Origin: Thermotomaculum hydrothermale
GTDB taxonomy: Bacteria > Acidobacteriota > Holophagae > Thermotomaculales > Thermotomaculaceae
Direction: 5' to 3'
Assembly (NCBI RefSeq): GCF_016592575.1
Contig: NZ_AP017470.1
Location: forward strand, 434,001-498,000
DNA: 64,000 nt
Below are positions 8,069-18,187 of the stretch, piece after piece (position 1 is the stretch's first letter; each line of letters starts with the position of its first letter). The position numbers and the translations under genes are program-made. A model generated the notes under the pieces. That model did no database searches, had not been told where the DNA came from, and was given only the letters and a program-made list of their open reading frames with translations.

Positions 8069-9824
8069 TTTCAATGTGGGGGATTATTTCGTTTTCTGAA
8101 TCCTTTAATTTAAGCAATTTAAGGAAGGTTTTTTTTGCTTTGCTTTTCTTTTTCAATGTAAGGTATGTCATTCCAAGGTGATAGATAGCGCTGTAATTGT
8201 TTGGTTCAATGCTTATGCTTTCGTTTAGCAATTCAAGTGCTTTTTTGAAACGTCCCTTTTTGTAGTTTGCCCACCCTAATGCATCTAATGCTATGTGTCT
8301 CAAATCCCTGGGAGCAATTTTTAGTCCTGATTTTGCATACTCAATGGCTTTGTCAATTTCGTTTAAGTCAATTAAATCAAATGCAAGTGTTGTGTAAACA
8401 AATGATTTTGAAAAATTGTCTTTTGCCTTTGAAAGAAATTTGCTCATAATTTCATATGCTTCTTTGATTTTTCCGTCAATTAAGAGTGCTGTATGGATTA
8501 TATTGTATGCATGGAGCAATGTATTTTCGTTTACATTTTTATTCAGCAAAATAGAGGCTGTTTCAATTCCCCTTTCTGTGTCCCCTTTTTCAATGTACAG
8601 AGTGGATAATTTGAGAAGAATTTCCGGGTTTTCAGGCATTTCATCAAGGATTTGTCTGTAACATTCAATTGCATGCTCATCTTTTCCCTCTTCAATCAGT
8701 TTTTCGCATTTTCTGGTAATTTTTTTAACCTCTTCGTTTAGTTGGATCCCCTCAAAATCGTAGTTTTTCCCAGTTTTAAATGCATTTAATTCAAACCTTG
8801 CGGGATTAAGGGAAAGAACCTTTTCAAACATTTTCTTTGCCTTGTTGTTCCAGTTTAGTTCAAGGTAAATTAAGCCAAGGTAATAATAGGCGTCTTCAAA
8901 GTCAGGCTCCATTTCTATAACTTCTTTAAGAAATTTTTCAGCTTTTTTCTTTTTATTCTGAGCCTTATATATTAATCCCAGGAAAAACATAGTTTCAGGC
9001 CTTTTTTCAATTTCCATTGCCTGAGTTAGAAAAAGTTCTGCAAGTTTGTAATTTTCTTCAAAAAAGTATATTGTTCCAAGTGTGAAAAAGGGAAGGTAAT
9101 CGTTTGGATTTAAATCAATTGCCTTTAACAAAAACTCCTGTGCTTTGTCTGGTTGTCCTATTTCGTTTAAAGCAATTCCAAGATAAAGGTTTGTCTCATA
9201 GTCTTCTGGTTGAAGGGCAAATGATTTAAACAGGTGCTCTATTGATTTAGAGTAGTCTTTTTTCAAATAGTATATCTGACCTAAAAAAAGGTGGAGTTTA
9301 TAATTTTTTTTATGTTTTTTTGATGCCTTTTCAAGTTCTTCAAGAGCCTTTTCGCTGTTTCCTGTATTGTAATAAGATTCAACTTTGTTTAATGTTGATT
9401 CAAGTTTTTCTTTTTTGCTGTTTTCTTCCATTAAAAGTATCTCGTCTTTTAGAGATAAGAATTTGTCCCTCTCTTCTTCCATTGCTATGTGCAGGAGTAT
9501 ATTGTTCTCCCAGATATGGGAGAATTTTTCTCTTTTTATTAAATCCTTTTCAGACAAAAGGTCAACAAGGGTAAATAGTCCGCTTCTCAACTCCATAATT
9601 TGAGATTCAAGTTTTTCAGTTCTTTTATTTAACCGTTCAAGCTCATCAAAAATATTGGAAAAATTTTCTTCAAATTTTGATATAAGTTGAGTTACCAGAT
9701 TGTTGTTATCAAATTCTGATAAATCCCCGAATTTCGGGTTTATATTTGTAATAAGTTTTGCCCCGCAACTTAAACAAATCTTTGTGTTGTCCGGGTTTAA
9801 AAATCCACATTTATGGCAAATCAT
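8061..9824 (-). CDS. TPR-repeat protein with N-terminal zinc ribbon
   Basis: 587 residues, probably cytoplasmic (no signal peptide). Residues 3-23 form a CxxC...CxxC zinc ribbon (CHKCGFLNPDNTKICLSCG). A coiled-coil segment follows (about 50-90), then many TPR units, for example YNTGNSEKALEELEKASKKH and the runs after residue 190, reaching the C-terminus. A scaffold or regulatory role is likely but no partner is evident. It has a good AAGGGGA ribosome site and is co-directional and overlapping with uvrC, which alone does not imply a role in repair. Confidence 0.75.
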   Translation of the reverse strand: MICHKCGFLNPDNTKICLSCGAKLITNINPKFGDLSEFDNNNLVTQLISKFEENFSNIFDELERLNKRTEKLESQIMELRSGLFTLVDLLSEKDLIKREKFSHIWENNILLHIAMEEERDKFLSLKDEILLMEENSKKEKLESTLNKVESYYNTGNSEKALEELEKASKKHKKNYKLHLFLGQIYYLKKDYSKSIEHLFKSFALQPEDYETNLYLGIALNEIGQPDKAQEFLLKAIDLNPNDYLPFFTLGTIYFFEENYKLAELFLTQAMEIEKRPETMFFLGLIYKAQNKKKKAEKFLKEVIEMEPDFEDAYYYLGLIYLELNWNNKAKKMFEKVLSLNPARFELNAFKTGKNYDFEGIQLNEEVKKITRKCEKLIEEGKDEHAIECYRQILDEMPENPEILLKLSTLYIEKGDTERGIETASILLNKNVNENTLLHAYNIIHTALLIDGKIKEAYEIMSKFLSKAKDNFSKSFVYTTLAFDLIDLNEIDKAIEYAKSGLKIAPRDLRHIALDALGWANYKKGRFKKALELLNESISIEPNNYSAIYHLGMTYLTLKKKSKAKKTFLKLLKLKDSENEIIPHIENE

Positions 9825-9880
9825 ATAATTCCCCTTAAACTTGCTTTTTTAATTTTACAACAAAAAGGGGATTATAAAAC

Positions 9881-9903
9881 AAAAAAGCGGGGTTAACCCC
9901 CGC
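9881..9903 (-). terminator. Rho-independent terminator of the dehydrogenase gene
   Basis: On the minus strand a GC-only stem (GCGGGG/CCCCGC around TTAA, 9887-9903) is followed by six T residues. It ends transcription just after the 3-hydroxyacyl-CoA dehydrogenase stop. Confidence 0.85.
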
Positions 9904-9906
9904 ATA

Positions 9907-10764
9907 CTATTCATTAGTATAATCGTAAAATCCTTTTCCTGATTTTCTTCCAAGGTAGCCTGCATCAACCATTTTAACCAGCAATGGGCATGGCCTGTAT
10001 TTCGGGTCTTTAAACCCTTCATAAAGTACATTCATAATAAAGAGGCACACATCAAGCCCAATAAAATCAGCAAGTGTTAAAGGCCCCATAGGATGATTCA
10101 TTCCTAATTTCATTACTTCGTCAATTGCTTCAGGGGTTCCCACCCCTTCCATTAAGGCAAATATTGCTTCGTTAATCATTGGCATTAAAATCCTGTTAGA
10201 TACAAAGCCTGGGAAGTCATTTACCTCAACTCCTACCTTGTTCAATTTTTCAGTTAATTCTTTTACAGTTTTAAATGTTTCGTCTGAAGTTTGAGCCCCT
10301 CTTATGATTTCCACAAGTTTCATTACAGGTACAGGGTTCATAAAGTGCATTCCTATGACCCTGTCAGGCCTTTTTGTAAGTGCAGCAAGCTTGGTAATTG
10401 AAATTGAAGAAGTGTTGGAAGCAATAATAACCTCATCCCTTAGCATATTGTCAAGGTCCTGGATTAACTGTTTCTTTATTTCGAAGTTTTCAGTAATTGC
10501 CTCAACAACAAAATCACAGTCTTTTAGCATGTTTAAATCGGTTGTTGGGGTTATTCTTCCAAGAATTTCTTTTTTCTCTTCTTCAGTCATTCGCCCCTTG
10601 TTAACTCCCCTTTGAAGGTTTTTGTCTATTGTTTTCAATCCTCTTTCAACGAATTCATCTTTAACATCCCTCATTACAACCTCAAAGCCAAATTGAGCAA
10701 AAACATGGGCAATTCCATTTCCCATAGTACCTGCGCCGCAAACGCCAACTTTTTTAATTTCCAT
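9907..10764 (-). CDS. 3-hydroxybutyryl-CoA / 3-hydroxyacyl-CoA dehydrogenase
   Basis: NAD-dependent oxidation of (S)-3-hydroxyacyl-CoA, or the reverse reaction in butyrate formation. 285 residues, the length of short single-function Hbd/PaaH enzymes. The Rossmann motif [11 protein letters not shown] lies at residues 10-20, NTSS at 117-120 and the catalytic H140 in [15 protein letters not shown]. The C-terminal domain ends with [14 protein letters not shown]. Flanked by its own terminator and a GGAGGGAG ribosome site, it stands alone and no other beta-oxidation gene is adjacent. Confidence 0.93.
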   Translation of the reverse strand: MEIKKVGVCGAGTMGNGIAHVFAQFGFEVVMRDVKDEFVERGLKTIDKNLQRGVNKGRMTEEEKKEILGRITPTTDLNMLKDCDFVVEAITENFEIKKQLIQDLDNMLRDEVIIASNTSSISITKLAALTKRPDRVIGMHFMNPVPVMKLVEIIRGAQTSDETFKTVKELTEKLNKVGVEVNDFPGFVSNRILMPMINEAIFALMEGVGTPEAIDEVMKLGMNHPMGPLTLADFIGLDVCLFIMNVLYEGFKDPKYRPCPLLVKMVDAGYLGRKSGKGFYDYTNE

Positions 10765-10868
10765 AATCTCCTCCCTGAATTAAGTGCTGATACCTTATTA
10801 TTGTATGATTAAAACTTAATCTGTTGCAACCGATTTTGTGATTTAAGTCAAGAAAGATTTATGTAGCC

Positions 10869-10898
10869 TTGATTTTTTTTAATATAAAGGGGTATTAT
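10869..10898 (+). promoter_or_regulatory. Sigma-70-type promoter of the C25 protease gene
   Basis: TTGATT (10869-10874), an 18-base spacer and TATTAT (10893-10898). The AGGGGGA ribosome site and ATG follow at 10917-10927. Confidence 0.55.
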
Positions 10899-10926
10899 TA
10901 GTTCAATAAAATAAATAGGGGGAGTT

Positions 10927-13900
10927 ATGAAAAAAGCAATTCTTTTTCTCTCATTTTTAATGGTTTCATTTCTATATGCGGCGATTCCGCAAAATGGTGT
11001 GGAGTTAATGAAAGTTGACACTGCTAAAAACTATGTTGAGACAAGGTTTAAATTGCCTGAATTAAAGATAAAAAAGGTAAAAACCAAAAAGGGAGAATTT
11101 GTAAAAATTAAAGCAGGAGATTTAGGTTATAGTGTGGATTACGGAAAGGCTCAACTTCCAACCTCATCATTTTCAATGGTTATTGGAGATACTATCCCTG
11201 AGGTTGAGGTTTTGTCATATAAAAAAGAAACAATAAAGTTAGATGCACCTGTTTTTCCTGTTCAAAAACCGTGGCCAAAATCAAGGAGAATTGAAGACAG
11301 GCCTTTTGAGTTTGATTTTTCATACTATGAGCAGGAGAAAACTAAATTTAATCTTATAACATTAGGGAAACCATACATTGTTCACGGCAAAAGGGGAATT
11401 ACAATTACAATTCATCCATTTCGCTATTTTCCTAAAAAGAATGAACTGGTAGTTTATAAGGAAGTTTTGCTAAAAATAAAAAACACTTCAGTTGATTTTT
11501 CTTCAACTTCACCTGCATTTGAAAGATTGTATTCAAAAGTTTTTCTAAATTACTTCAAGCCTGAAAGTGGTAAAATTAAGGGCAAGTCTGCATCAATGGG
11601 AAGGATTTTAATAATAACTCCATCTAACTATGTAGATACTCTTTCAACTCTGATAACTCATAAACAATCTATGGGCTATGATGTTGATGTTTTTACCCTT
11701 GAAGATACCGGAACAACAAAAGAGGAAATACAGGATTTTATTTCAGAAAGGTATGCCAATGCAAATACAAGGCCTGATTTTCTTATCCTTGTTGGGGATA
11801 CCGCTGATATTCCTGCATTCAGATGCAGTACTGCAGACAATCCCTATACAGATTTGTACTATACCACTGTTGACGGAGATGACTACTTTCCAGATATGGC
11901 ATGTGGAAGGCTGTCTGTATCTTCAACTGATGAGTTAACAAACATTATAAATAAAATTGTCTATATGGAAGAGAATATAGGTTCTTTGGAAGACAATGCA
12001 GTTTTTATTACAGCAGATGATAATTATCAGATTACAGAAACAACACACAATTATGTAATTGAGAATTATTTTGAGCCAAATAATTTTAATTGCGAAAAAA
12101 TTTTTTACCACACAACAGGGGCAAGTGTTTCAAAAATAGCAAACTCAATAAATTCAGGAGATATCTTTGTCGTTTATTCTGGACACGGCAGTCCAACAGA
12201 ATGGTTTTTAAACTGGGATGTTAAGTTCAGCCAAAGTGATGTAAGAACCCTGTTGACAAACACAATTTATCCTTTTGTTTTCTCTTTTGCATGTCAAACA
12301 GGGGATTATAATGATTATCAATATCCTGAGTGTTTAGCAGAAACATGGATAAGGGTAACTCATGGAGCTTCTGCATTCTGGGGCTCTTCCGTTTACTCTT
12401 ACTGGGATGAGGATGATGTTCTTGAGAGAAAGGTTTTTAAGGCAATGTTTGAGGATAGGGAGTATCAGGTAGGGCCAATGTTTAATGCTGGAAAGATTTA
12501 CCTTTACAACTATTACAATGGTGGTGGGAGCACATTAAGGTACTTCCAGCAGTACAACCTTTTCGGAGACCCATCAACCTATACAAAGGCTTATAAGCCT
12601 GTTAGCAAGGGTATGCTGTTTTTAGATAAAGAGGTGGTTTCCTGTAATGGTGAGGTTGAAATTGAGGTATGGGACAGCGATTTAACTGCTGATACTTTAG
12701 AACTTAAAATTATAGATAAACAGAATGATAGTTCAGAAAGTGTTGTTTTAAACAAAGTTGATGATGGGAAATACCAGGCAACTGTTTCTATATCAAATTT
12801 ATTCGGTAGTGGAAGTGGGATTTTTGAGGTTGAATATGTGGATGAAAAATATGGAAGTGAGGGGGAAAAAACAATTGTTAAGACAGTTTTTATGGATTGC
12901 GATTCTCCTTATCCTGTATACTTTAATGCTCATTACAAGGATTCTCACAGTGGGGTTGTAAAGATTAGTTTTAATGAAAAATGTTCATCAATAGATTTGA
13001 ATATTTACAAATATCCGGGGAATATACTAGTTAAAGAATTGAATTTTATCAATAGTGCAGATATAAATGAAATTATTGATGGTCTGGAACCTGAAACAGA
13101 GTACTATGCATCAATTTCAGCGGTAGACGAGGTAGGAAATTCTTATTCGCAAGAAGGAATATTTTTGTTCAAAACTATAAGTGAAACTGTGTTGCAAAGT
13201 GACAGTTGTGATAGTGAGGACAATTTTACACACGGATATGATAGTGATAAAAGTGATTCCACTAACGGTGCTATTGATGCCTGGTCAATTACTTCAAACA
13301 ATTATGCCACTTCAAATGGCACATGCTGGTATGGGCGAGAATTAGAGAATACTAATTCATCTTATCTTATCTATGGGCCGATAGACTTGCCTTCTGATGG
13401 AGATTTTGTTTTGAGTTTTTACCACACCTATTATTTTGAAGAAGGATACGACGGAGGGCTGGTTGAGCTTTCCATTGATGGGGGAAATACATATTTTGAT
13501 GCCGGCGCTTATATTCTGTCAAATGGTTACAGCGGTTCTCTTCAGGGAGGCCCTTATGAAGGAAGGATGGCTTTTACAGGTGGCGGTTTTGGAGATTTGG
13601 TTAAAACAGTGATAAATCTTTCCCCTTTTAAAGGAAAGCAGGTTTATGTTAAGTTTATCTGTACATCTGATTACTCTCTTGCTATGGATGGTGGGGGATG
13701 GTACATTGACGATATTGCTGTTTCTGAAAATTCATTACCCTCTCAGCAAATTTACCTTGTTGCAGTAAAGCCTGATTCTTTGATTTCTATTCTTTCTCCT
13801 GAAAACACCTCAATGACTGCTGATATCTATAATTCTCAGGGAATTTTAATAGCTACAAAGAATTTTGACTTAAATGCAAATCAGGCAATTCATAAAACCT

Positions 13901-15018
13901 TAAATGATTTATTTGAAGGTTTAAGCTTAAATAAGGATTTATACACTGTTGTTTTTAATTCTTCAAAGAAAATTGCTGTTTTTCAAATGGATGACTTTAC
14001 AGATTCAAGGGGGGATATGAGAGACTGGACGGAGGCTTGCTATAAAACAAACAGTTTAAGTGCACCTGTACCGCACATTGCCCCTGAAATTGAGTACTGG
14101 GATACTTTCATTCAGGTTGCAAATGTAGGTGAGAGTGCGTGCAACTTTAATCTGGCTTACTCTCCACTTAATGCTGTAATCCCGTTTGATAATAATCTAT
14201 ATAATCCCTATTCTTCTAAAGAATTTGATGTTGTATCATCTATATTTGGAAACAGCTGGCCTGACTACAAGGTTAATATGGCAAATGTTTTAGGCCAAAA
14301 TGATTATGGCTTTGTCCCAATATGTTCCACAGAAACCTTCAGGGTAAAAGATAAGGACAATTCCTGTAAATTGACTCTTGAGCAGAGTTTGAGCACAAAA
14401 CTCTATGTTGCACATATAGATAATTCCGATTATTGGTGGACGGGGATTGCAATAATAAATCCGGATATGGTTTATACTGCCATAGTTGAGATAATTCCCT
14501 ATGACAAAGATGGTAATTTGCTGGATGGAACAAAAAGGTATTTCCTTAATCCAGGAGAAAAGTATGCCTTTGTAACAAAAGATGAATTCCCTGTTGATGC
14601 TGCATGGCTTGAGATTAATTCTGATATCCCTATAATGGGTTATGAGCTTTTTGGCACAATGAACAGGAAGTTGTTAACCGGCCTTGACTTAATCTCAAAT
14701 GCTGCTGCAGAAGTGTTGTTGCCTGTTGTTGATAGTGTAAATGACTGGATAGGAATAACAATAGTTAATCCTTATGGCATTGATAATCAGGTAACAGTGA
14801 CAGGGTATTACAAGGCAGAAGAGGTATTTAAGCAGACAATTGATTTAAATGCTCATGCAAAGTGGGTTGGGTTGTTAAGTGATTTATTCTCTGGAAATGT
14901 TGATATGGTTAAAATAGATTCTCAGATTGGTGTAGTTTCTTTCTGCCTTGAAGGAAACGGACATGATGATTCAACAATGACAAAGGTTGGAGGAGTTAAA
15001 GGCTTTAAGGTATATTGA
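10927..15018 (+). CDS. Secreted gingipain-like cysteine protease (peptidase C25) with C-terminal repeat modules
   Basis: 1363 residues. A signal peptide (1-19) is followed by a propeptide-like region to about residue 200, then the C25 caspase-like domain. H420 (VYSGHGSPTEW) and C456 (FSFACQTGDYN) form the catalytic pair. Downstream are an Ig-like part, a fibronectin-like segment near 660-750 and a jelly-roll region at about 760-940 (DGGLVELSIDGG to GGGWYIDDIAVSE) like the accessory domains of secreted metalloproteases. From about 945 to the end lie four roughly 105-residue modules with cores such as YWWTGIAIINP (1169) and DWIGITIVNP (1273). These modules recur in two other secreted proteins of this window. 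Likely role: extracellular protein degradation. Confidence 0.85.
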   Translation: MKKAILFLSFLMVSFLYAAIPQNGVELMKVDTAKNYVETRFKLPELKIKKVKTKKGEFVKIKAGDLGYSVDYGKAQLPTSSFSMVIGDTIPEVEVLSYKKETIKLDAPVFPVQKPWPKSRRIEDRPFEFDFSYYEQEKTKFNLITLGKPYIVHGKRGITITIHPFRYFPKKNELVVYKEVLLKIKNTSVDFSSTSPAFERLYSKVFLNYFKPESGKIKGKSASMGRILIITPSNYVDTLSTLITHKQSMGYDVDVFTLEDTGTTKEEIQDFISERYANANTRPDFLILVGDTADIPAFRCSTADNPYTDLYYTTVDGDDYFPDMACGRLSVSSTDELTNIINKIVYMEENIGSLEDNAVFITADDNYQITETTHNYVIENYFEPNNFNCEKIFYHTTGASVSKIANSINSGDIFVVYSGHGSPTEWFLNWDVKFSQSDVRTLLTNTIYPFVFSFACQTGDYNDYQYPECLAETWIRVTHGASAFWGSSVYSYWDEDDVLERKVFKAMFEDREYQVGPMFNAGKIYLYNYYNGGGSTLRYFQQYNLFGDPSTYTKAYKPVSKGMLFLDKEVVSCNGEVEIEVWDSDLTADTLELKIIDKQNDSSESVVLNKVDDGKYQATVSISNLFGSGSGIFEVEYVDEKYGSEGEKTIVKTVFMDCDSPYPVYFNAHYKDSHSGVVKISFNEKCSSIDLNIYKYPGNILVKELNFINSADINEIIDGLEPETEYYASISAVDEVGNSYSQEGIFLFKTISETVLQSDSCDSEDNFTHGYDSDKSDSTNGAIDAWSITSNNYATSNGTCWYGRELENTNSSYLIYGPIDLPSDGDFVLSFYHTYYFEEGYDGGLVELSIDGGNTYFDAGAYILSNGYSGSLQGGPYEGRMAFTGGGFGDLVKTVINLSPFKGKQVYVKFICTSDYSLAMDGGGWYIDDIAVSENSLPSQQIYLVAVKPDSLISILSPENTSMTADIYNSQGILIATKNFDLNANQAIHKTLNDLFEGLSLNKDLYTVVFNSSKKIAVFQMDDFTDSRGDMRDWTEACYKTNSLSAPVPHIAPEIEYWDTFIQVANVGESACNFNLAYSPLNAVIPFDNNLYNPYSSKEFDVVSSIFGNSWPDYKVNMANVLGQNDYGFVPICSTETFRVKDKDNSCKLTLEQSLSTKLYVAHIDNSDYWWTGIAIINPDMVYTAIVEIIPYDKDGNLLDGTKRYFLNPGEKYAFVTKDEFPVDAAWLEINSDIPIMGYELFGTMNRKLLTGLDLISNAAAEVLLPVVDSVNDWIGITIVNPYGIDNQVTVTGYYKAEEVFKQTIDLNAHAKWVGLLSDLFSGNVDMVKIDSQIGVVSFCLEGNGHDDSTMTKVGGVKGFKVY

Positions 15019-15039
15019 GTATTTACATAAAAAATTAAC

Positions 15040-15063
15040 GCCCCGAATTTCGGGGCTTTTTTT
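15040..15063 (+). terminator. Rho-independent terminator between convergent genes
   Basis: Stem GCCCCG/CGGGGC around AATTT, followed by a long T run on the plus strand. On the minus strand the T run is interrupted (GTTAATTTTTT), so it may act both ways. The stem sequence is nearly the same as at 52864 and 53296. Confidence 0.85.
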
Positions 15064-15580
15064 ATTTTCTTTTATACCTTCCCATTAATCTTGCTCTTCC
15101 TCTTACATGTCCTTTTATTGCTTTTAGAACCTCTTTTTTTGTTGCCCCTGGAGGGAGATTTAATTTTCTATCAACAGCGTATAATTTGAAGAAGTAATGA
15201 TGCTCTCCTGTAATTTTAGGGGGGCAGGGACCACCGTATCCAATCTTTCCCCAGCTGTTTTTACCCTGGGTTGTTCCATCTGGCAAAACAGGCTTTTTAG
15301 GGAAATCTCTTTTAAGAGTTTTTACTGTGGCAGGGATATTGTACACCACCCAATGAACCCAGGTTCCCATAGGAGCGTTAGGGTCATCCATAATTAAAAC
15401 AAGGCTTTTTGTACCTTTAGGAATACCTGTTATTTCAAGTTCAGGAGAGAGGTCTTTGCCATCGCAGGTGAAAATCTCAGGAATTTTCCCTCCATTTTTA
15501 AATTCAGGACTTTTCAAGTGAAGGGAAAATAACAAATTAGAGCACAAAAGAAGTAAAAAAACTGTAATTGTTTTTTTCAT
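15062..15580 (-). CDS. Exported PEBP-family protein (YbhB/YbcL type)
   Basis: 172 residues with a signal peptide (1-18). Phosphatidylethanolamine-binding-protein fold: FTCDGKDLSPELEITGIP, then the ligand-pocket motif MDDPNAPMGTWVHWVVYNI and GYGGPCPPKITGEHHYFFKLYAVD. Bacterial members are periplasmic or cytoplasmic and their biochemical role is poorly defined. It has a strong AAAGGGGG ribosome site and its own neighbours on both sides. It could influence a protease or kinase by analogy with eukaryotic PEBP, but that is speculation. Confidence 0.92.
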   Translation of the reverse strand: MKKTITVFLLLLCSNLLFSLHLKSPEFKNGGKIPEIFTCDGKDLSPELEITGIPKGTKSLVLIMDDPNAPMGTWVHWVVYNIPATVKTLKRDFPKKPVLPDGTTQGKNSWGKIGYGGPCPPKITGEHHYFFKLYAVDRKLNLPPGATKKEVLKAIKGHVRGRARLMGRYKRK

Positions 15581-15625
15581 ATAAACCCCCTTTAAAAAGA
15601 ATTTCTTCAGTAAATTATATTTTTT

Positions 15626-18187
15626 TTATTGAGTTTGCTCAATAATTGTTTGTTTTGTAAAATCTGGCCCTATAATTTCATAGAATTTCTCATCAGGGCT
15701 TTTAAGTACGGCAAAAGGGGTAATAAACTTTGAGCTGTAAACCTTTAATGTCTTTATCTGGTCTGGGTTTGAAAAGGCTGAACTAATATTTACTTCCTTT
15801 AATTCAAAGTTTGTTAAATCAAGGGTAATATCTTCTATTTCATCTCCATTTTCATTGATTGCGTAAACCTTTACCTGTGCTGAATAATTGTTTTCATTTT
15901 TTAAAAAAAGGGTAGTATTCAGGTTGTGATTTGTTATGTACGGGAAGTATGTGGTTATCATCCCGCTATTGAGTCCTATAGGAAGACAGGATGCAAGTGT
16001 GCCTTTATCGTGGTCTCCGTAAAGTGCGAATGCTGAAACTTCCCCATTTGTAACTTCAAACTCTATCCTTTCAACATCGCTAAAATTAATATTCTCTGGA
16101 ACAAAGTTTTCCATAACATCAACCTTTTTCTCGTGTGGATTTAATGTAATGTTGTAGCGAGTATAAGTATTGTGGTTATCAACAATTGAAATATGCAAAG
16201 TTGCATTTAGAGAATCAGACGGGTTAACAATGGCTATTCCTGCCCAGGGATTTTCACTTTGAGGCATCATACTCTTTGTAAAATAGAATTTATCTCCCTT
16301 TTTAATAAAGTTTGAGTCGGCAGGTACATATGCAAGTTCCCTGTGGTCTCTCGTCCCGTAAAGTGCTGAAACAACCATTTTGTCAGAACTGGAGAATTCT
16401 AAATAACTTGTGTCATCCATGTTTGTATCTGGAAAAAGATTTTCAAAAACATCAACAATTTTTCCGTATTGTGGAATGTCAAAATAGCCTTCTTTTAATA
16501 CTTGTTTATTGTAATCGTAAAGTTTGTAGTTTACCCTTATTTTTTTGAAATGTGATGGATTAACAATTACCAGTCCATACCACCAGTAGTGAATTTCAGG
16601 TGGCACATGGGGCAAAACAAACCTTTTAGCAGGGGCAATTGAGTAAAAATATCCCATTGAGCCTTCACCTTCAGACTGATAAAAACTTAAAATTTTTATA
16701 TGCTCATTATCGCTGTTCAATTTTACCCACTGAGGCACTTCGTCGTTTACAGTAAACGGTAATTCCTGAAATGCTGAGTTAATATTTATGTCTTTACTGA
16801 TTAATTGAGAATGTGTATCAAATACTCCAACAAGAGAGCCTGTCGTTGATGTATATTCTGTTTCTTCCTGAGTTTCACTATTCACAGTTCTGTAAGGAAT
16901 AAATGCAGCGTATAGGAAATTATCCCAGTATGCTGTATTGAGTGTGTGAGGTATTATTATTTTTTTATTATTTTCAGTTATTTTTAACGAATAATTATCG
17001 TTATAGTATCCAATAATAGGGTATTCCACCTTTAAAAAATAATCCTCAACATTGTCTAATGCTGAGAAATTATAATGGGCACTTTTGTAATTACTGTCGT
17101 ACTGTACATAATCGATAAAATTTTCATCTTTGTCATAGATTCTGCCTAATGCGTAGTTTTGATAATCATTGAAGTAAATATTTAAGTCTATGTTTTCTCC
17201 TGGTTCAATAAAAAAAGTAAAGTAATCGTCGTTTAATATTCTGTAAATAAGGTTTGTGTCAAGTTTGTTAGCCTCTTCAAATGAGTTGTCAGGTTCGTTT
17301 CCATCGTCTTCTTGAGTGTAATCGTGGTTCATAATTTCATGCACATTATCAAGGTTTACATAAGGATTGGCGCTTTCAATTGTTTCAGGATACCATGCAA
17401 AGTCAGGGTGGTCATTTACAGAGTCCCCGGTCCATTCCCCTGAGATTGGCTCTCCATTTGAATTAAGGGTTAAATCATAGGTGTATGTTCTTGTATATAC
17501 GTGGGTGTCTCCTGAATCATCAGGGTCTAATATCCCATCGTCGTATGAGTCTGTGGCGCAGTATATTTTAAGGGTACAATGCCTGATATTGTTTTCATCA
17601 GTATAAGATAACTCATATTTAAACACAGGGTAAGTCCAGACCTCTTTTGAGGGGTCTGTATCAAGTAGAATAGACATATTGTTGTCCTTCAAGTACATTT
17701 CAAGTACATTTTGTAAATCCAGGGGATTAATATCCTCAAAAGCCTCCTGATTATCATCTCCATCATACCTTGTACCGTAAAAACTTGCTCCAGCATCTGC
17801 TCCCTGATAGCATTCTGTTAACAATCCCTTTAAATCCCCTACATAGAAAACAATTGAGTTGTATGTGCATTTGTGTGTGGGTTCCTGTTCCAAAATCGCT
17901 GCCGCAGCCCAGCCGTTGCAGTGCCCCCACCAGCCTTCTCCATCTGGTTGGTAGTGATTCTCCAGTTCCCACTGTGTTGCAAGATAGGGTTGGTTAAAGG
18001 CTAAATCATATTTTTCCATGGGAGTGGGGAATCCATTGTATCCCTTGCCTGAGCATAGAGCTCCCTCTTTATTTGGCCACCAGTATCCGTTCCATGGCCT
18101 CGTAGTTATTTCAACAACTTCGGTTGTTTCTGCAATTAAAATGTGTGAGATAAAAATTAAAGCTAATATAAAAAATATTTTTTTCAT
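15626..18187 (-). CDS. Secreted transglutaminase-elicitor-like protein with C-terminal repeat modules
   Basis: 853 residues with a signal peptide (1-19). The first 300 residues contain WWGHCNGWAAAA with C90 at the start of a helix, then GDTHVYTRTYTY and NDHPDFAWYPE. That order (Cys, His, Asp) suits a transglutaminase/papain-like fold and resembles the transglutaminase-elicitor family known from oomycetes and some marine bacteria. A pre-peptidase-like segment (DDYFTFFIEPGENIDLNIYF) follows. About 410-853 holds four modules with cores YWWYGLVIVNP and NPWAGIAIVNP, as in the C25 protease and the glycosidase. Enzymatic activity is inferred, not proven. It overlaps the small upstream gene by four bases. 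Confidence 0.6.
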   Translation of the reverse strand: MKKIFFILALIFISHILIAETTEVVEITTRPWNGYWWPNKEGALCSGKGYNGFPTPMEKYDLAFNQPYLATQWELENHYQPDGEGWWGHCNGWAAAAILEQEPTHKCTYNSIVFYVGDLKGLLTECYQGADAGASFYGTRYDGDDNQEAFEDINPLDLQNVLEMYLKDNNMSILLDTDPSKEVWTYPVFKYELSYTDENNIRHCTLKIYCATDSYDDGILDPDDSGDTHVYTRTYTYDLTLNSNGEPISGEWTGDSVNDHPDFAWYPETIESANPYVNLDNVHEIMNHDYTQEDDGNEPDNSFEEANKLDTNLIYRILNDDYFTFFIEPGENIDLNIYFNDYQNYALGRIYDKDENFIDYVQYDSNYKSAHYNFSALDNVEDYFLKVEYPIIGYYNDNYSLKITENNKKIIIPHTLNTAYWDNFLYAAFIPYRTVNSETQEETEYTSTTGSLVGVFDTHSQLISKDININSAFQELPFTVNDEVPQWVKLNSDNEHIKILSFYQSEGEGSMGYFYSIAPAKRFVLPHVPPEIHYWWYGLVIVNPSHFKKIRVNYKLYDYNKQVLKEGYFDIPQYGKIVDVFENLFPDTNMDDTSYLEFSSSDKMVVSALYGTRDHRELAYVPADSNFIKKGDKFYFTKSMMPQSENPWAGIAIVNPSDSLNATLHISIVDNHNTYTRYNITLNPHEKKVDVMENFVPENINFSDVERIEFEVTNGEVSAFALYGDHDKGTLASCLPIGLNSGMITTYFPYITNHNLNTTLFLKNENNYSAQVKVYAINENGDEIEDITLDLTNFELKEVNISSAFSNPDQIKTLKVYSSKFITPFAVLKSPDEKFYEIIGPDFTKQTIIEQTQ

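Noticed and set aside
17763-17997. Overlapping ORFs on both strands within the transglutaminase-like gene
   Set aside because: Out-of-frame shadows of a long gene with a clear signal peptide and motifs.
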